From Thermopetrobacter sp964430935 (GTDB lineage Bacteria > Pseudomonadota > Alphaproteobacteria > Rhizobiales > Aestuariivirgaceae): DNA of 50,913 nt. The DNA lies in the NCBI GenBank assembly GCA_964430935.1, contig CAYSHK010000083.1:1-50913 (forward strand), in the 5' to 3' direction. The notes beneath the pieces are model-generated. The model did not search any database. It was given only the letters and a program-made list of their open reading frames with translations, and was not told the origin of the DNA. Below are positions 43,887 to 50,913 of the stretch, piece by piece (the stretch's first letter is position 1; the number at the start of each line of letters is the position of its first letter). The position numbers and the translations under genes are program-made.

Positions 43887-45042
43887 TGATGCGGTTCAGA
43901 AGCAGAACAAGAAGCAGCGCGACCGCCGACATGCCCGCCATGACGAGCCATGCCCCGGCTCCGTGCGCCCTGTAGAGCGGCCCCGACGCCCAGGTCGCCA
44001 CGGTCATGAAGATCCCGCCGGCGACGGCGCCATAGATCGCCTGGGCCGTCGCCGACCTGTCCTGGGGCGTGTATCTGCGTATGAATTCTATGGCTCCCAG
44101 ATGCGCCGCCCCGAAGCTGAAGCCGTGCAGCATCTGGAGCAGGAAAAGAACGACGAGCGGCGGATCGTAGGAGAGACCCGTCCAGCGCACGCATCCCGCG
44201 ACGCCCGCCAGTCCGAGCAGACGCACCGCCCCGAGCCCGGTCATCAGCCTTCCGGAAAACCAGAACAGGACGATCTCCGCGACCACGCCCACGCCCCACA
44301 GCAGACCGACCACCGTTCCCGAATATCCCTGCGCTTTCCAGTGCAGCGCCGAAAAACCGTAGACCAGGGCATGGGAGCTCTGCAGCAGGGCCGCGCAAAG
44401 CAGGAAAACGACGAACCCCGCGGTGAGGAAACCCGGCCGGCCCTCCCCCTCCGGCTCCTGCCGGGGCGCTTCCTCGCTCCGGCTCTCCTGCCGCGGCGGC
44501 AGCGACAGCAGGGCGAGAAACAGCGCCCCCTGGGCGATGACGAGCAGCCACACCAGCCGTCCGGTGGAGAGAATGTCCAGCATCGCGCCCGCGAAGAGAT
44601 TGCCGGCGATGAACAGGATGGACCCCCACAGGCGCATGCGCCCGTAATCCAGTCCGTGCCTCCGCCCGGCCGTGACGGCGTAGGCCTCCGTCAGGGGCAT
44701 CAGCGGGGCGAACGCCGTGAAGGTGATGGCCACCACGATCATGATGGCCCGGAAGCCGTCCACCATCTCCAGCCACAGGAACCCGGCCAGTGCGCCGGCC
44801 GCGCAGGCCAGCATGACCGGACGCAGCCGGCCCAGCCTGTCGGCGAGATGGGAAACCAGGGGCGACGCCACCATCCGCGTTCCGCTCTGCACGGCGAGCA
44901 CCCAGGCCACCTGCACGTCGTCCAGTCCCTGCGACTTCAGCCATACGGGAAAGAACGGCATGAACATGCCGATGCTGAAGAACAGGGCGCCGTAGACCGT
45001 GGCGATCCGCGCGAACAGGGACATGTCATGGGCTTTCGCCAC
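43852..45042 (-). CDS. MFS transporter (MFS_1-like, HcaT-type)
   Basis: The 396-residue inner-membrane protein has about twelve membrane helices. It opens SLFARIATVYGALFFSIGMFMPFFPVWL, has a central hydrophilic loop rich in Glu and Arg, and contains the second-half block FLLQMLHGFSFGAAHLGAIEFIRRY. These resemble the 3-phenylpropionate/nucleoside-type MFS_1-like group; the substrate is unknown. The GTG at 45042 has AAAGG upstream; ATG at 45024 is the alternative. Its 3' end overlaps the epimerase gene. Confidence 0.83.
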   Translation of the reverse strand: MAKAHDMSLFARIATVYGALFFSIGMFMPFFPVWLKSQGLDDVQVAWVLAVQSGTRMVASPLVSHLADRLGRLRPVMLACAAGALAGFLWLEMVDGFRAIMIVVAITFTAFAPLMPLTEAYAVTAGRRHGLDYGRMRLWGSILFIAGNLFAGAMLDILSTGRLVWLLVIAQGALFLALLSLPPRQESRSEEAPRQEPEGEGRPGFLTAGFVVFLLCAALLQSSHALVYGFSALHWKAQGYSGTVVGLLWGVGVVAEIVLFWFSGRLMTGLGAVRLLGLAGVAGCVRWTGLSYDPPLVVLFLLQMLHGFSFGAAHLGAIEFIRRYTPQDRSATAQAIYGAVAGGIFMTVATWASGPLYRAHGAGAWLVMAGMSAVALLLVLLLNRIISPRGRARAAG

Positions 45043-45138
45043 CGATGCAACCTTTCGCTAACCATTCGGGAAGATACTGAAGAGGCCCGGACATGGAGCA
45101 TTTACCGTTTACGTCAGTTTGTGTCGAGTAGGAAGGTC

Positions 45139-46062
45139 ATGAACAAGACTCCCTCCCCCAGCGTCAACGAAGATTACGAAGCCATCGAGGCCGCGGTGCT
45201 GGAAACCGCGCGCGGCCGCTGGTTCCTGGCGGAATATCTGCGGCGCCATCAGGCGGCGGAGACACGCGCCCTGCTGGATGCCATCCGGAAGCTGGAAAAC
45301 GCTCTGGGAGCGGATGGCCAGCGTTCCCGGGACATCCTCGCGACAATGGAACGGACGGCCCGTCGGCTGGCCGAGATCGGACACGAGCCGTTCGCCGCCG
45401 CCCTGCCGGAAGCCGTGATGCACATGGCCGAGGAGGCAGCCGCCATCGCCACCCGCATGGAGAAGCTCGACGGGGAGGACAAGGGCTCCGATGGAAACCT
45501 TCCCGCCCTGCTGTCCGCCCAGCAGCACCTCATGGCCCGCAAGCTGGAGGCCGTCGCCGGGTGCCTGAGGGAGATCTCCACCCTGTGCGGCGACGAAATC
45601 CCGCAGCAGACGGAGGAACCCCGGATCGGTCCGGAGCAGACCCGCTGGTTCTCCTCCGACGCCGAACTCTTCGAGGACGGGACCTCCCCCACCGCCGAAC
45701 ACGCGGTCCCGGAAGAGAAGGACGGCACCGCGCAATCCGCTCCGGCCACCGCATCCGCGGCCGCGGCCATCCCCTTCGCGCCCGATACCCTCGCCCTTCC
45801 GGAGGACGACGGACGGACGGACGCGGACTCCGACGGCGGGGAACGCACGGGACACCTCTCGATCATCATCGAACCGGGACGACCCGAAAAGGTGCACAGG
45901 GAGACCACCGTCGCCGGCTCCGGGGAAGCGGAGCGGCCGCGCATCATCATCACCCGCAAGCGCTCCTCCGAAGAGGTCGACATTCCCATGGCCCGCGAGG
46001 GGGAGGAAGACGGGACGACGGACGCCGCCCCGGAGCGGAAGCCGGAGGAAAGCGAAGCCTGA
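45139..46062 (+). CDS. Acidic, partly disordered protein with conserved helical N-terminus
   Basis: The 307-residue protein has a helical N-terminal domain. It opens EDYEAIEAAVLETARGRWFLAEYLRRHQ, a pattern I believe recurs in alphaproteobacterial hypothetical proteins, and continues as coiled-coil-like helices to about residue 150. The C-terminal half is acidic and low in complexity, interrupted by two short hydrophobic strands (HLSIIIEPG and RPRIIITRKR) that may be docking motifs. There is no signal peptide or membrane segment. GGAAGG precedes the ATG. Function is unknown. Confidence 0.72.
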   Translation: MNKTPSPSVNEDYEAIEAAVLETARGRWFLAEYLRRHQAAETRALLDAIRKLENALGADGQRSRDILATMERTARRLAEIGHEPFAAALPEAVMHMAEEAAAIATRMEKLDGEDKGSDGNLPALLSAQQHLMARKLEAVAGCLREISTLCGDEIPQQTEEPRIGPEQTRWFSSDAELFEDGTSPTAEHAVPEEKDGTAQSAPATASAAAAIPFAPDTLALPEDDGRTDADSDGGERTGHLSIIIEPGRPEKVHRETTVAGSGEAERPRIIITRKRSSEEVDIPMAREGEEDGTTDAAPERKPEESEA

Positions 46063-46231
46063 GGCCCGCCCGGACTTCCATATTTCCGGGTTTTAATGAT
46101 TGCAGCAACGCACTGGCATATAAGAAAAAAACCGCTACGGGCGCATGCCGCGCCCGGTCCCGGCACTTGACCCGGGGGAAATCGGGCCCCACATTCCGGG
46201 AGTATCGTCAACGACCGGAGGGCAAGATCTC

Positions 46232-46621
46232 ATGCATACGGTTTCCGCTGGTACCGGACGTGGCGGCCGCTGGACGCCTCTTGGCGTCGCGGCGCTGGTT
46301 CTGGGATTCATGGTCTGGTGGCCGCTCGGCATGGCCGTGCTGGCCTACATTCTCTGGGGCGGGTCGATCGACGAGCTGGCGGCCCGCACGGCCGAAAGGG
46401 TCCGGGATGTTGTCCGGCCCGGCGGCGGCCTGCGCCCGACCGGCAATGCCGCCTTCGACGCCTACCGCGAAGAGACGCTCCGCCGTCTGGAGCGGGAGCA
46501 GCGCGAGTTCGAGGAGTTCGTCACGAAGCTGCGGCAGGCGCGGGACCGCGAGGAATTCGAACGCTTCATGGCGGAACGCAACGCGGCAACGCCGGCCGCC
46601 ACGAAGCGCGAAGGGGCATAA
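46232..46621 (+). CDS. DUF2852-family membrane protein
   Basis: The 129-residue protein has one long hydrophobic segment (PLGVAALVLGFMVWWPLGMAVLAYILWG) preceded by GRW. The C-terminal amphipathic helix (AFDAYREETLRRLEREQREFEEFVTKLRQARDREEFERFMAER) is the DUF2852 pattern found in alphaproteobacteria. Function is unknown. GGAGGG lies eight bases before the ATG, and a strong terminator follows. Confidence 0.83.
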   Translation: MHTVSAGTGRGGRWTPLGVAALVLGFMVWWPLGMAVLAYILWGGSIDELAARTAERVRDVVRPGGGLRPTGNAAFDAYREETLRRLEREQREFEEFVTKLRQARDREEFERFMAERNAATPAATKREGA

Positions 46622-46655
46622 TTCCCCTCTCCTCCTTTCCGAACAGGTATCTGTG

Positions 46656-46683
46656 GGCCCGCCCGGATGGGCGGGCCTCTTTC
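46656..46683 (+). terminator. Intrinsic terminator of the DUF2852 gene
   Basis: GGCCCGCCC (46656-46664) pairs perfectly with GGGCGGGCC (46669-46677) around GGAT, followed by TCTTTC. It also separates this gene from the convergent transporter gene. Confidence 0.8.
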
Positions 46684-46726
46684 ATGCCGCCCGCACGCGG
46701 GAAGAGGCGGGCTTCATCCGGAAAGC

Positions 46727-47593
46727 TCAGGACGACACGCCCTGCCGCTGCCGTTGCGCCAGGAGCCAGGCGATGAAGAGCGCGGCGGTCACGTTCATCA
46801 CCAGGGCGTAGGTGATGGACGGCGTCATCATGGCCGGGTTGTTGAGGAGATTCGCCGCGACGAAGATGCCCAGCGCCCCGTTCTGAAGGCCGCCCTCGAT
46901 GGCGATGGCCACGCCCTGCGCCTTCGGCAGCAGCAGCACCGACGCCAGTCCGAAACCGATGGTCATGATGAGAACGTTCAGCGCGATCACGACCGGACCG
47001 ATCTCCGCCATGTTCTCCATCATCACGCGCCACTGGCTGGCGAAGGCCCAGATCACGATCAGGGCGAAGATGATCAGCGACAGGGGCCGCGCGATCCGCT
47101 CGACGGCCTCGGCGACGCGGGGCGCGAAATGATGGATCAGCATGCCGATGAGCACCGGCAGCGTGGAAACCAGGAACACTTTGAGCGCCATCTGCGCCAC
47201 CGGCAGCGATCCGGACACCGTCTGCCCCATGAACTGCCCCGTCGCGAACGCCACGATGAGCGGAACCGTGACCATGCCGGCCAGGGAAGTGATCGCGGTC
47301 AGCGTGATGGAAAGCGCCGTGTCGCCCCGTGCGATGTGCGTGATCATGTTGGAGGTGATCCCGCCCGGGCAGGCCGCGAGAATCATCACGCCGACGGCGA
47401 ATTCCGGCCGGATGGGAAAGATCGTCAGCAGGGCGAAGGCCAGCAGGGGCAGAAGGATCATCTGCACGAAGAGTCCCAGCCCCACGGCCAGCGGATGCCG
47501 GATCAGCTTGGCGAAATCCGAGAAACGGAGCGTCAGCCCCATGGCGAACATGATGAACGCAAGCCCCAGAGGCAGCAGCTTGGCGATGGTCAT
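46727..47593 (-). CDS. Bile acid:sodium symporter (BASS)-family transporter
   Basis: The 288-residue inner-membrane protein has about nine to ten membrane helices and the BASS signatures LGLAFIMFAMGLTL, AACPGGITSNMITHIARGD (sodium-site region) and EGGLQNGALGIFVA. Bacterial members move organic anions with sodium; the substrate is unknown. It lies 25 bp downstream of menA on the same strand and may share its transcript. Confidence 0.88.
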   Translation of the reverse strand: MTIAKLLPLGLAFIMFAMGLTLRFSDFAKLIRHPLAVGLGLFVQMILLPLLAFALLTIFPIRPEFAVGVMILAACPGGITSNMITHIARGDTALSITLTAITSLAGMVTVPLIVAFATGQFMGQTVSGSLPVAQMALKVFLVSTLPVLIGMLIHHFAPRVAEAVERIARPLSLIIFALIVIWAFASQWRVMMENMAEIGPVVIALNVLIMTIGFGLASVLLLPKAQGVAIAIEGGLQNGALGIFVAANLLNNPAMMTPSITYALVMNVTAALFIAWLLAQRQRQGVSS

Positions 47594-47618
47594 GGCGTTT
47601 CCCCTCGTTTTTCAGGCC

Positions 47619-48530
47619 CTACTGGACGAGCGACAGACACATCAGCGCCGAGATGGCGAACTGCAGCTTCGCCGTGTTGACCAGAAGCAGATTGAAGTAC
47701 CCCACCGGCTTTTTCCGGAACTGCATCACGAGCCAGACGGCATAGGGCAGCGTGATGAAGACCGGCCACAGCAGGCGTCCCGACAGGCTGTGGTATCCGG
47801 GCCACGGAAGAGCCAGCAGAAGGTAGGGCGTGAGCAGCAGCAGGGCATAGACGACCGCGGCCCGGGCCTTGCCGATGCGGATGGCCAGGGTCAGGCGCCC
47901 CGCGGCCATGTCCTGGACGACGTCGCGGGTGTTGTTCACCAGCAGCACGGCCCCGGCCGGCAGCCCGACGACGAGGCCGGCCACCAGCGCCCGCGCGGAC
48001 ACGGAGCCCGTCTGCAGGTAGTAGGTGCCCGCCACGGCGGCCAGCCCGAAGAACGCCACCACGAACAGCTCTCCGAACGGCGTGTGCGAGATCGGCCTTG
48101 GGCCGGACGAATAGGCCGCGCCGGCCAGTATGGAGGTCGTGCCTATGACGAGGATCGGCCAGCCGCCCTTCCACACCAGCCACAGGCCGAGCAGTGCCGC
48201 CAGACCGAAGGAGATCCACGCCGCCCGTCGCACATCCTCCGCCGAAAGCAGTCCCAGCGCGCTGACCCGGGGCGGCCCCAGCCGATCCCCGGCGTCCGCC
48301 TCCGCGTCCGCCGCGTCGTTATGGAGATTCGTGCCGGCCTGTATGAGCACCGCGGCCAGCATGATGACGATGAAGAGCCGCACATCCACCCGGCCCGCCT
48401 CCGTCCAGGCCAGGGTCGTCCCCACCAGCACCGGCGCGAGGGCGATGGTCAGCGTCCGGGGGCGCACGGCCATGAGCCACAGCCGCAGCCCCTCCCCCAT
48501 CCGCATCATGCCCGCGACAATCTGGTTCAT
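47619..48530 (-). CDS. menA: 1,4-dihydroxy-2-naphthoate polyprenyltransferase MenA
   Basis: MenA joins a polyprenyl chain to dihydroxynaphthoate in the membrane step of menaquinone synthesis. The 303-residue UbiA-superfamily protein has about eight to nine membrane segments. The first aspartate-rich motif reads TNLHNDAADAEADAGDRLGP and the second NNTRDVVQDMAAGRLTLAIRIG, with the MenA-type opening LWLMAVRPRTLTIALAPVLVG. It overlaps ubiE by ATGA, so the last two steps of menaquinone synthesis are co-encoded. Confidence 0.9.
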   Translation of the reverse strand: MNQIVAGMMRMGEGLRLWLMAVRPRTLTIALAPVLVGTTLAWTEAGRVDVRLFIVIMLAAVLIQAGTNLHNDAADAEADAGDRLGPPRVSALGLLSAEDVRRAAWISFGLAALLGLWLVWKGGWPILVIGTTSILAGAAYSSGPRPISHTPFGELFVVAFFGLAAVAGTYYLQTGSVSARALVAGLVVGLPAGAVLLVNNTRDVVQDMAAGRLTLAIRIGKARAAVVYALLLLTPYLLLALPWPGYHSLSGRLLWPVFITLPYAVWLVMQFRKKPVGYFNLLLVNTAKLQFAISALMCLSLVQ

Positions 48531-49315
48531 GCCGTGCCCTCCTCCGTCGGCCGCGGCGCCGGAGCCCCCGCCCTGCGCGCCGAATGGATGGCCGCGATAC
48601 CGAAGGAGAGATTGCGCCAGCGGACATCGGAGAAGCCGGCGTGGCGCATCTTCGCGGTCAGCGCCTTCTGCCCCGGAAACCGGCGGATGGATTCGATCAG
48701 GTAGCGGTACGCCGAAGGCTCCCCCGCCACCCATGCCCCCAGACGGGGAATGACGAAGAAGGAATAGAGGTCGTAGAACGGCTTCAGCCACCATTGCGGC
48801 CGCGAGAACTCCAGACAGTAGAACCGGCCGCCCGGTTTCAGCACGCGCAGCGCCTCCTCGAGCGCGGCGTCCGGATCGGACATGTTCCGCAGACCGAAGG
48901 CCACCGTCAGCACGTCCACGGACCCGTCGGGAAGCGGCAGCCGCTCCCCTTCCGCAGCCACCCACTTCAGGGAAGAGGAAAGGCGCGGATGGTCGCGGCG
49001 GCCCGCCAGCATCATCTCCACGGAGGGATCCAGAACGATCACCTCCCTGGCCGGATCGTCGCGCGCGAGCAGCCGCGCGACATCGCCCGTCCCGCCAGCG
49101 AGATCCACGAAGAGACGCGCACCGGGCACCTCGCGGGCGATCATGCGCACCAGCGTGCGCTTCCACAGCCGATGGATGCCGAAGCTCATGAGATCGTTCA
49201 TGAGATCGTAGCGGGGAGCGACGGCGTCGAACAACCTGCGGATGCGCCGCCGGCGCTCCTCCACGTCCACCCGCTCGAACCCGAACGTATGCTTCAGATC
49301 GGCATTCATATGCAA
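48527..49315 (-). CDS. ubiE: Demethylmenaquinone/ubiquinone C-methyltransferase UbiE/MenG
   Basis: UbiE methylates the quinone ring from SAM. The 262-residue protein has the family's VAPRYDLMNDLMSFGIHRLWKR, the SAM motif FVDLAGGTGDVARLLA, the VAFGLRNMSDPDAALEEALRVLKPGG block and the closing VRWRNLSFGIAAIHSARR. A TTG at 49315 with GGGAGG seven bases upstream is the likely start; the ATG at 49309 has no ribosome site. Pairing with menA points to menaquinone methylation, though the enzyme can also serve ubiquinone. Confidence 0.93.
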   Translation of the reverse strand: MHMNADLKHTFGFERVDVEERRRRIRRLFDAVAPRYDLMNDLMSFGIHRLWKRTLVRMIAREVPGARLFVDLAGGTGDVARLLARDDPAREVIVLDPSVEMMLAGRRDHPRLSSSLKWVAAEGERLPLPDGSVDVLTVAFGLRNMSDPDAALEEALRVLKPGGRFYCLEFSRPQWWLKPFYDLYSFFVIPRLGAWVAGEPSAYRYLIESIRRFPGQKALTAKMRHAGFSDVRWRNLSFGIAAIHSARRAGAPAPRPTEEGTA

Positions 49316-49614
49316 TCAATAGCCTCCCGGAGAGCTCCGGCAAAACGGTTTCAAGGGTTTAGACGCCCCGTGGACGGCCGATATTGACAACGGTCAAGCC
49401 TCCACGGCCATTCCGCCCGGAAGATGAATGCCTTGTTGCCGAAAAGTCACAGCACGGACGAAATATGGCCGGATGGTGACGAATTATACGGCCTCACCCT
49501 TGCATGCCACGAATCGAATCTGGATGAATACCTGCGTTCGGAGCATCCCGCCTATGCGTCATACGCATACCGATCAACGCATTCACGGGTTCTGAGTTCA
49601 GGAGGAGTTCGCGC

Positions 49615-50850
49615 ATGGCCGGCATGAGCAGGAAGGTCTGCCTGGGTATACTGCTTGCAACCACCACCGCCCTCGCCACGACGACGGCGGCCCATGCCGG
49701 AGGCTTCGCGATCCGCGAACAGTCCGCGGAATTCCAGGGCATGTCCTTCGCCGGTACGGCGGCCGGAGGCAGCGGCCTCTCCTCCATGTTCTGGAACCCC
49801 GCCACCATCACGCAGCACGAAGGCATGAAGGGCGACTACAACGGAGCTCTGGTCATGCCCTACGGCCGCGCCAGGGACGAAGCCGGGGGGCTCGGTGGCA
49901 CCAGCGATTCCGGAGACATCGGCAAGGACGCCTTCGTGCCGGCCACGTACAGTTCATACCAGGTCAACGACATGTTCTGGCTGGGAATCGGGATGAACGC
50001 GCCGTTCGGCATGAAGACGGAGAACGATCCGTTTTCCCGGGGTGCCCTGTACGGTTACAAGTCGAAGATCGTAACCATGAACATCAATCCGGTGGTCGGC
50101 GCGAAGCTGAATGACTTCATCTCCATCGGCGCCGGGCTCCAGATCAACTACATGAAGGGCGATCTGAACAACGCTCTGGGTGGTGCGGAAGTCGCCCAGG
50201 TCAAGGGGGACGACTGGGGAATCGGTTTCACGGCGGGAATCACGTTCACCCCCACCGACATGACGACCATCGGCATCGGCTACCGCTCCCGCATCAAGCA
50301 CACGCTGAAGGGCACCTACTACAACAACCTCTCCGGCGTTCCCTACGGAGCGGCATCCGTCAAGCATACGCTGCCGGACATGCTCACCGTCTCCGTACGC
50401 CAGGAGATCACGGACCGTCTGGCGCTCACAGGCTCGGTCGAATGGACGAACTGGAGTCTCTTCAAGGACTTCAGCATCGAGCATGCCACGGGAACGGACA
50501 CAGTGGCCTACGACTGGAAGGATTCCTGGCTCTTCGCCATCGGAGCCGAATACCGGTACAATGACGCGCTCACTCTGCGCGCCGGCTACGCCTACGAGGA
50601 CAGCCCGGTTCCGGACGCCACCCGCGGCGTGCGCGTTCCCGACAACGATCGCCACTGGATTTCGGTGGGAGCATCCTGGACTGCGAGCGACTGGCTGACT
50701 CTCCACGCCGGATACAGTCATCTGTTCGTCAAGGATGGTGACGTCGACATCACCACGCCCGTACCTTTCACTGCCACCTACAAGAACCACGTGAACATCG
50801 TCGCGGTTTCGGCGACGGTCGATACCGGCAGGCTTTTCTTCGGCCGTTGA
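49615..50850 (+). CDS. FadL/TodX-family outer-membrane transport protein
   Basis: The 411-residue precursor has a signal peptide ending near AAHAGG. The FadL-type plug start GGFAIREQSAEFQGMSFAGTAAGGSGLSSMFWNPATIT is followed by amphipathic beta strands typical of a 14-strand barrel. These porins pass hydrophobic compounds such as long-chain fatty acids or aromatic hydrocarbons. AGGAGG lies nine bases before the ATG. The divergent gap 49316-49614 shows no convincing gene. The reading frame is complete and ends 63 bases before the window edge. Confidence 0.9.
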   Translation: MAGMSRKVCLGILLATTTALATTTAAHAGGFAIREQSAEFQGMSFAGTAAGGSGLSSMFWNPATITQHEGMKGDYNGALVMPYGRARDEAGGLGGTSDSGDIGKDAFVPATYSSYQVNDMFWLGIGMNAPFGMKTENDPFSRGALYGYKSKIVTMNINPVVGAKLNDFISIGAGLQINYMKGDLNNALGGAEVAQVKGDDWGIGFTAGITFTPTDMTTIGIGYRSRIKHTLKGTYYNNLSGVPYGAASVKHTLPDMLTVSVRQEITDRLALTGSVEWTNWSLFKDFSIEHATGTDTVAYDWKDSWLFAIGAEYRYNDALTLRAGYAYEDSPVPDATRGVRVPDNDRHWISVGASWTASDWLTLHAGYSHLFVKDGDVDITTPVPFTATYKNHVNIVAVSATVDTGRLFFGR

Positions 50851-50913
50851 TGCGGCCTGCGGAATGAGGGGAAGCTGGGGGGCTTCCTGACAGGGGGTCC
50901 GATCTGCGGGGGG

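Noticed and set aside
49424..49627. 67-codon open frame overlapping the FadL-type gene start
   Set aside because: It lies in the divergent promoter region, has no ribosome site, and runs into the ribosome site of the real gene.

Overview
This window is GC-rich chromosomal DNA that reads as the core genome of an alphaproteobacterium. The main evidence is the grouping of alaS, a DksA with a single cysteine, an orphan FliO-like protein, the cell-cycle kinase cckA and recA. Supporting evidence comes from ELM1-like, BA14K-like and DUF2852-type proteins, an acyl-homoserine-lactone-type LuxR protein, and a giant TipN/GPR-like coiled-coil protein. I see no phage, insertion sequence, CRISPR array, rRNA or plasmid functions. 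The genus cannot be settled from the sequence alone.

Region 1-14.2 kb holds alaS, a P-loop ATPase, dksA, the FliO-like protein and cckA. These are followed by a small c-type cytochrome, a DUF2259-like secreted protein overlapping an amidase, a TolC-like lipoprotein, a structured intergenic stretch ending in an intrinsic terminator, and recA with a LexA-like box inside its promoter. Region 14.2-23.6 kb has a LuxR solo diverging from metA, with a perfect 16-bp palindrome between them. It then has sixA, a ycjX/ycjF-type pair, a transporter, a small membrane protein, a CelD-like acetyltransferase and a secreted protein built of short proline-phased repeats.

Region 23.6-26.5 kb is a compact molybdate uptake operon (ModE-like regulator, modA, modB, modC). 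Its promoter is overlapped by a Mo-box-like inverted repeat. A tRNA-Leu(CAA) follows. Region 26.7-32.8 kb has a BA14K-like protein and a cysteine-free DsrC/TusE homologue (RspA type). It continues with an ELM1-like protein, a methyltransferase, a DUF2892 membrane protein diverging from a cysteine-rich C_GCAxxG_C_C protein behind a Fur-like box, and a secreted trypsin-like protease with two peptidoglycan-binding modules. Region 33-37 kb has a class V aminotransferase, an apparent operon of 2Fe-2S ferredoxin, ferredoxin reductase and Crp/Fnr regulator, and a free-standing Hpt protein.

The most striking locus is 37.3-42 kb. It encodes a 1536-residue protein with two membrane segments, 58 consecutive 11-residue repeats without a single indel, and a conserved C-terminal block. 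It is probably a polarity or growth-pole scaffold, and a CtrA-like site lies upstream. A pyruvoyl-dependent arginine decarboxylase follows, behind a leader with several perfect hairpins. Next come a dipeptide epimerase, a second MFS transporter, an unknown acidic protein, a DUF2852 protein, a BASS-family transporter, a menA-ubiE pair implying menaquinone synthesis, and a FadL-type outer-membrane porin at the right edge. All functions are inferred from recognised family motifs; nothing was searched or computed.
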